A stretch of 8,395 nucleotides of DNA from DATEUP01 sp041485285 (GTDB lineage: Archaea > Thermoplasmatota > DTKX01 > DATEUP01). Under the pieces are notes generated by a model. That model saw nothing but the letters and a program-made list of their open reading frames with translations, was not told the origin of the DNA and did no database searches. The DNA lies in assembly GCA_041485285.1 (NCBI GenBank), contig JBGPJF010000090.1, positions 1 through 8,395 on the forward strand, in the 5' to 3' direction. The translations under genes were made by a program, and so were the position numbers. Below are positions 5,803-8,395 of the stretch, piece by piece; positions within the stretch are counted from its first letter, which is position 1, and each line of letters starts with the position of its first letter.

Positions 5803-8395
5803 ATGGGGCTCGAAAACATCACCGTGCGCGGGGCCCGCGAGCACAACCTGAAGGGCATCGATGTCACGATCCCCCGCAACACGCTCACCGTCATCACGGG
5901 CCCCTCCGGCTCGGGCAAGTCGTCGCTTGCCTTCGATACGATCTATGCGGAAGGGCAGCGGCGGTACGTCGAATCGCTCTCCGCGTACGCCCGGCAGTTC
6001 CTCGAGCAGATGCAGAAGCCGAATGTCGAGTCGATTGAGGGGCTCTCGCCGGCAATCTCGATCGACCAGAAAACGGGGGCGCGCAACCCCCGGTCGATCG
6101 TGGGCACGGTCACGGAGATCTACGACTACCTGCGCCTGCTCTTTGCCAATGTCGGCAAGCAGTACTGCTACAACTGCGGCGAGCTCGTTTCACGACAGAG
6201 CGCCGAGCAGATTGCCGAGACTGTGGCAGGCACCTACTCGGGGAAGGAGATCACGCTCCTTGCCCCCGCCGTTGTGCGCCGCAAGGGGCACTACAAGCCG
6301 CTCTTCGACAAGCTGAAGCAGGACGGGTTTGTCCGCGTGCTCGTTGACAACCAGATGTTCCGCCTCGATGGGGCCATCGAGCTCGACAAGAACAAGTTCC
6401 ACAACATCGACGTCGTCGTCGACCGCCTCAAGGTCGAGAAGTCCCGGATGAACCGGCTGCTGGACGGCGTGGAAAAGGCCACCCAGCTTGCCGAGGGGCT
6501 CGTCAAGGTCCAGCAGGGGCAGGTCACGCGAACCTTCTCCGAGCGCAACGCCTGCGCCAACTGCGGGATCTCGTACGACGAGCTGAAGCCGGCGCACTTC
6601 TCTTTCAACTCGCCAATGGGCGCCTGCACGGAGTGCCAGGGGCTCGGCGTGAAGCGGAAGGTCGACCCCGCGCTCATCGTCCCCGACCCTTCGAAATCGT
6701 TCCACGACGGGGCGGTCGCCACGCTCGACGGCGCGTCCGCGTTCTGGTATGGGCAGATGATCGAGACGCTCGCCGCTAGCTACGGCATTAACCTCGACCG
6801 CCCGTGGCGCACGATGCCCAAGGAGCACCAGCGCCTCCTGCTCTACGGCACCTCGGGCAAGGAGCACGACTTCAACCTCCAGGGCAAGAGCGGAGCCTCG
6901 GCCTACCGCTTCCGGTCGGACTTCGAGGGGATCATCCCCAACCTCGAGCGGCGCTACACGCAGACGGAATCGGAGTGGGTACGGGAGTGGATCCAGGGGT
7001 ACATGGCGGAGACCCCGTGCGCCGCTTGCAAGGGCAAGCGGCTGAAGCCCGCGGCGCTTTCCACGCGGATCGGGAAGCTCAGCATCTCGGACGTGGTCGA
7101 CATGACCGTCGAGAACGCGATCAGCGCCCTCAAGGGCCTGCCGTTCAGCGACCAGGAGCGCAAGATCGCCCACGAGGTGCTGAAGGAGCTGCAGGCGCGG
7201 CTGAATTTCCTCATGGATGTCGGCCTTGATTACCTGACCCTCTCGCGGCGCGCCTCGACGCTCTCGGGCGGCGAGTCGCAGCGGATCCGGCTCGCGACGC
7301 AGATCGGCTCGGGGCTCGTGGGCGTCCTCTACATCCTCGACGAGCCGTCGATCGGCCTGCACCAGAAGGACAACCTGCGGCTGCTCGCCACGCTGAAGCG
7401 CCTGCGGGACCTCGGCAACACGCTGATCGTCGTCGAGCACGACTTCGAGACGATGGAAGAGGCCGACTACATCGTGGACCTCGGCCCGGGCGCGGGCGAA
7501 CACGGGGGCCGCGTCGTGGCCGAAGGCACGCCGGACGAAGTGCGGGCAAGCGCGGCTTCGCTCACGGGCAAGTACCTCTCGGGGAAGATGTCGATCCCGA
7601 TCCCGGGCGAGAGGCGCGCCGCCACCGCTTGGATTCAAATCCGCGGCGCGCGCCAGAACAACCTGAAGGGCGTCGACGTGAAGATTCCGCTCGGCATCCT
7701 CACCGTGATTACCGGCGTGTCGGGTTCGGGTAAGTCGACGCTCATCGACGAGGTGCTGTTCCGCTACCTCTCCAAGCACATCAACGGCGCCCAGGTCACG
7801 CCCGGCGAGGTCCACTCCATCGAGGGGACGGAGCAGATCGACAAGGTCATCGAGATTGACCAGAGCCCAATCGGGCGCACGCCCCGGTCGAACCCGGTCA
7901 CCTACACCGGCGCGTTCACGCCGATCCGCGAGCTCTTCGCCGGCACCCCCTTGGCGCGCCAGCGGGGCTACTCGTCGGGCCGCTTTTCGTTCAATGTCAA
8001 GGGCGGACGCTGCGAGACTTGCGGCGGCGACGGCGTGATCGTGATCGAGATGCACTTCCTGCCCGATGTCACGATCCCCTGCGAGGCATGCGGAGGGAAG
8101 CGGTACAACAAGGACACGCTCGAGGTCACCTACAAGGGCCGGAGCATCTGGCAGGTCCTCGACATGACCGTCGACGAGGCGCTCACCTTTTTTGAAGCCG
8201 TGCCCCGGATTCGGCGGGTGCTGCAGACGCTGCAGGACGTGGGGCTTGGCTACATGCGCCTCGGCCAGTCCTCGACCACGCTTTCGGGCGGCGAGGCCCA
8301 GCGCATCAAGATCGCCTCGGAGCTGCAGAAGCGGCCGACGGGCAAGACGTTCTACATCCTCGACGAACCGACGACGGGGCTCCACGCCCACGACA
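5803..8395 (+). CDS. uvrA: UvrABC excision repair system subunit A (ABC ATPase), truncated at the right window edge
   Basis: UvrA dimers scan DNA for distortions and load UvrB. The first 864 residues of a family usually near 940 are visible, with no stop or frameshift. ABC half I has Walker A GPSGSGKS (33-40), signature LSGGE (487-491), Walker B ILDEPS with D513-E514, and H-loop histidine H546. Half II has Walker A GVSGSGKS (638-645), signature LSGGE (827-831) and D854-E855 before the edge cuts it. Zinc-binding cysteine pairs are C122/C125, C251/C254 with C275/C278, C406/C409, and C737/C740 with C760/C763, the last framing the GDGVIVIEMHFLPD segment. QRRYVESLSAYARQFL and NPRS are typical of UvrA. 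The first Walker A has proline where most relatives have leucine. What is missing is the second H-loop and the C-terminal end, about 75-80 residues. The start is the ATG directly after GAGGTG and the uvrB stop. uvrC, if linked, lies beyond the window. Confidence 0.98.
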   Translation, partial: MGLENITVRGAREHNLKGIDVTIPRNTLTVITGPSGSGKSSLAFDTIYAEGQRRYVESLSAYARQFLEQMQKPNVESIEGLSPAISIDQKTGARNPRSIVGTVTEIYDYLRLLFANVGKQYCYNCGELVSRQSAEQIAETVAGTYSGKEITLLAPAVVRRKGHYKPLFDKLKQDGFVRVLVDNQMFRLDGAIELDKNKFHNIDVVVDRLKVEKSRMNRLLDGVEKATQLAEGLVKVQQGQVTRTFSERNACANCGISYDELKPAHFSFNSPMGACTECQGLGVKRKVDPALIVPDPSKSFHDGAVATLDGASAFWYGQMIETLAASYGINLDRPWRTMPKEHQRLLLYGTSGKEHDFNLQGKSGASAYRFRSDFEGIIPNLERRYTQTESEWVREWIQGYMAETPCAACKGKRLKPAALSTRIGKLSISDVVDMTVENAISALKGLPFSDQERKIAHEVLKELQARLNFLMDVGLDYLTLSRRASTLSGGESQRIRLATQIGSGLVGVLYILDEPSIGLHQKDNLRLLATLKRLRDLGNTLIVVEHDFETMEEADYIVDLGPGAGEHGGRVVAEGTPDEVRASAASLTGKYLSGKMSIPIPGERRAATAWIQIRGARQNNLKGVDVKIPLGILTVITGVSGSGKSTLIDEVLFRYLSKHINGAQVTPGEVHSIEGTEQIDKVIEIDQSPIGRTPRSNPVTYTGAFTPIRELFAGTPLARQRGYSSGRFSFNVKGGRCETCGGDGVIVIEMHFLPDVTIPCEACGGKRYNKDTLEVTYKGRSIWQVLDMTVDEALTFFEAVPRIRRVLQTLQDVGLGYMRLGQSSTTLSGGEAQRIKIASELQKRPTGKTFYILDEPTTGLHAHD

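Noticed and set aside
4012..5844. Long minus-strand open frame opposite uvrB (610 codons)
   Set aside because: It is the antisense reading of uvrB, opened by the G/C-biased third positions. The product is a low-complexity His/Val/Leu/Arg-rich sequence with no domain, while the plus strand is unmistakably UvrB.
6190..8391. Long minus-strand open frame opposite uvrA (733 codons)
   Set aside because: Same cause as opposite uvrB. The plus strand encodes UvrA with every expected motif, and the antisense product has no recognisable feature.

Overview
The window is GC-rich (my estimate is a little over 60% G+C) and most likely archaeal. Three points favour an archaeon. An A/T-only TATA-like box sits about 30 bases before uvrB, with no ribosome binding site ahead of the start, as in a leaderless transcript. 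Start-proximal A/T boxes recur at some other genes. The secreted-type proteins are simple membrane-anchored proteins carrying N-glycosylation sequons. A high-GC Thermoplasmatota-like euryarchaeote would fit, but no rRNA or other lineage marker is present, so the lineage is inference and a bacterium is not excluded.

Layout from left to right: (1) the 3' end of an unrecognised plus-strand gene (3-218). (2) Six bases later, convergent to it, a small four-helix membrane protein on the minus strand (225-752). (3) A 738-base gap without a convincing gene (753-1490). It has A/T-rich edges and a G/C-rich core and carries several inverted repeats: a nested set at 793-905 and a perfect 24-base dyad at 1141-1164. 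(4) A three-gene minus-strand cluster read from 3711 down to 1491: a membrane-anchored, probably beta-propeller protein, a membrane-anchored cyclophilin, and a small cytoplasmic cyclophilin, separated by 29 and 47 bases. (5) Divergent from it, uvrB (3787-5793) and uvrA (5803 to the right edge, truncated), clearly one operon.

UvrA and UvrB are the damage-recognition half of the UvrABC nucleotide excision repair system. UvrA finds distorted DNA and loads UvrB, which verifies the lesion and recruits the UvrC nuclease; uvrC is not in the window. The minus-strand cluster looks like an envelope or protein-folding unit. Its first two products face outside the membrane, and the last is a cytoplasmic proline isomerase of the same superfamily as the second. 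The two operons share a 75-base divergent promoter region with one central TTTAAATA box.

I did not find a defence system, mobile element, CRISPR array or RNA gene. The genes are mostly ordinary. The points most worth a second look are the dyad-rich 738-base gap, the paired inside/outside cyclophilins with their propeller partner, the shared TATA box (which also fixes the uvrB start), and a codon-context bias that avoids ACGT.
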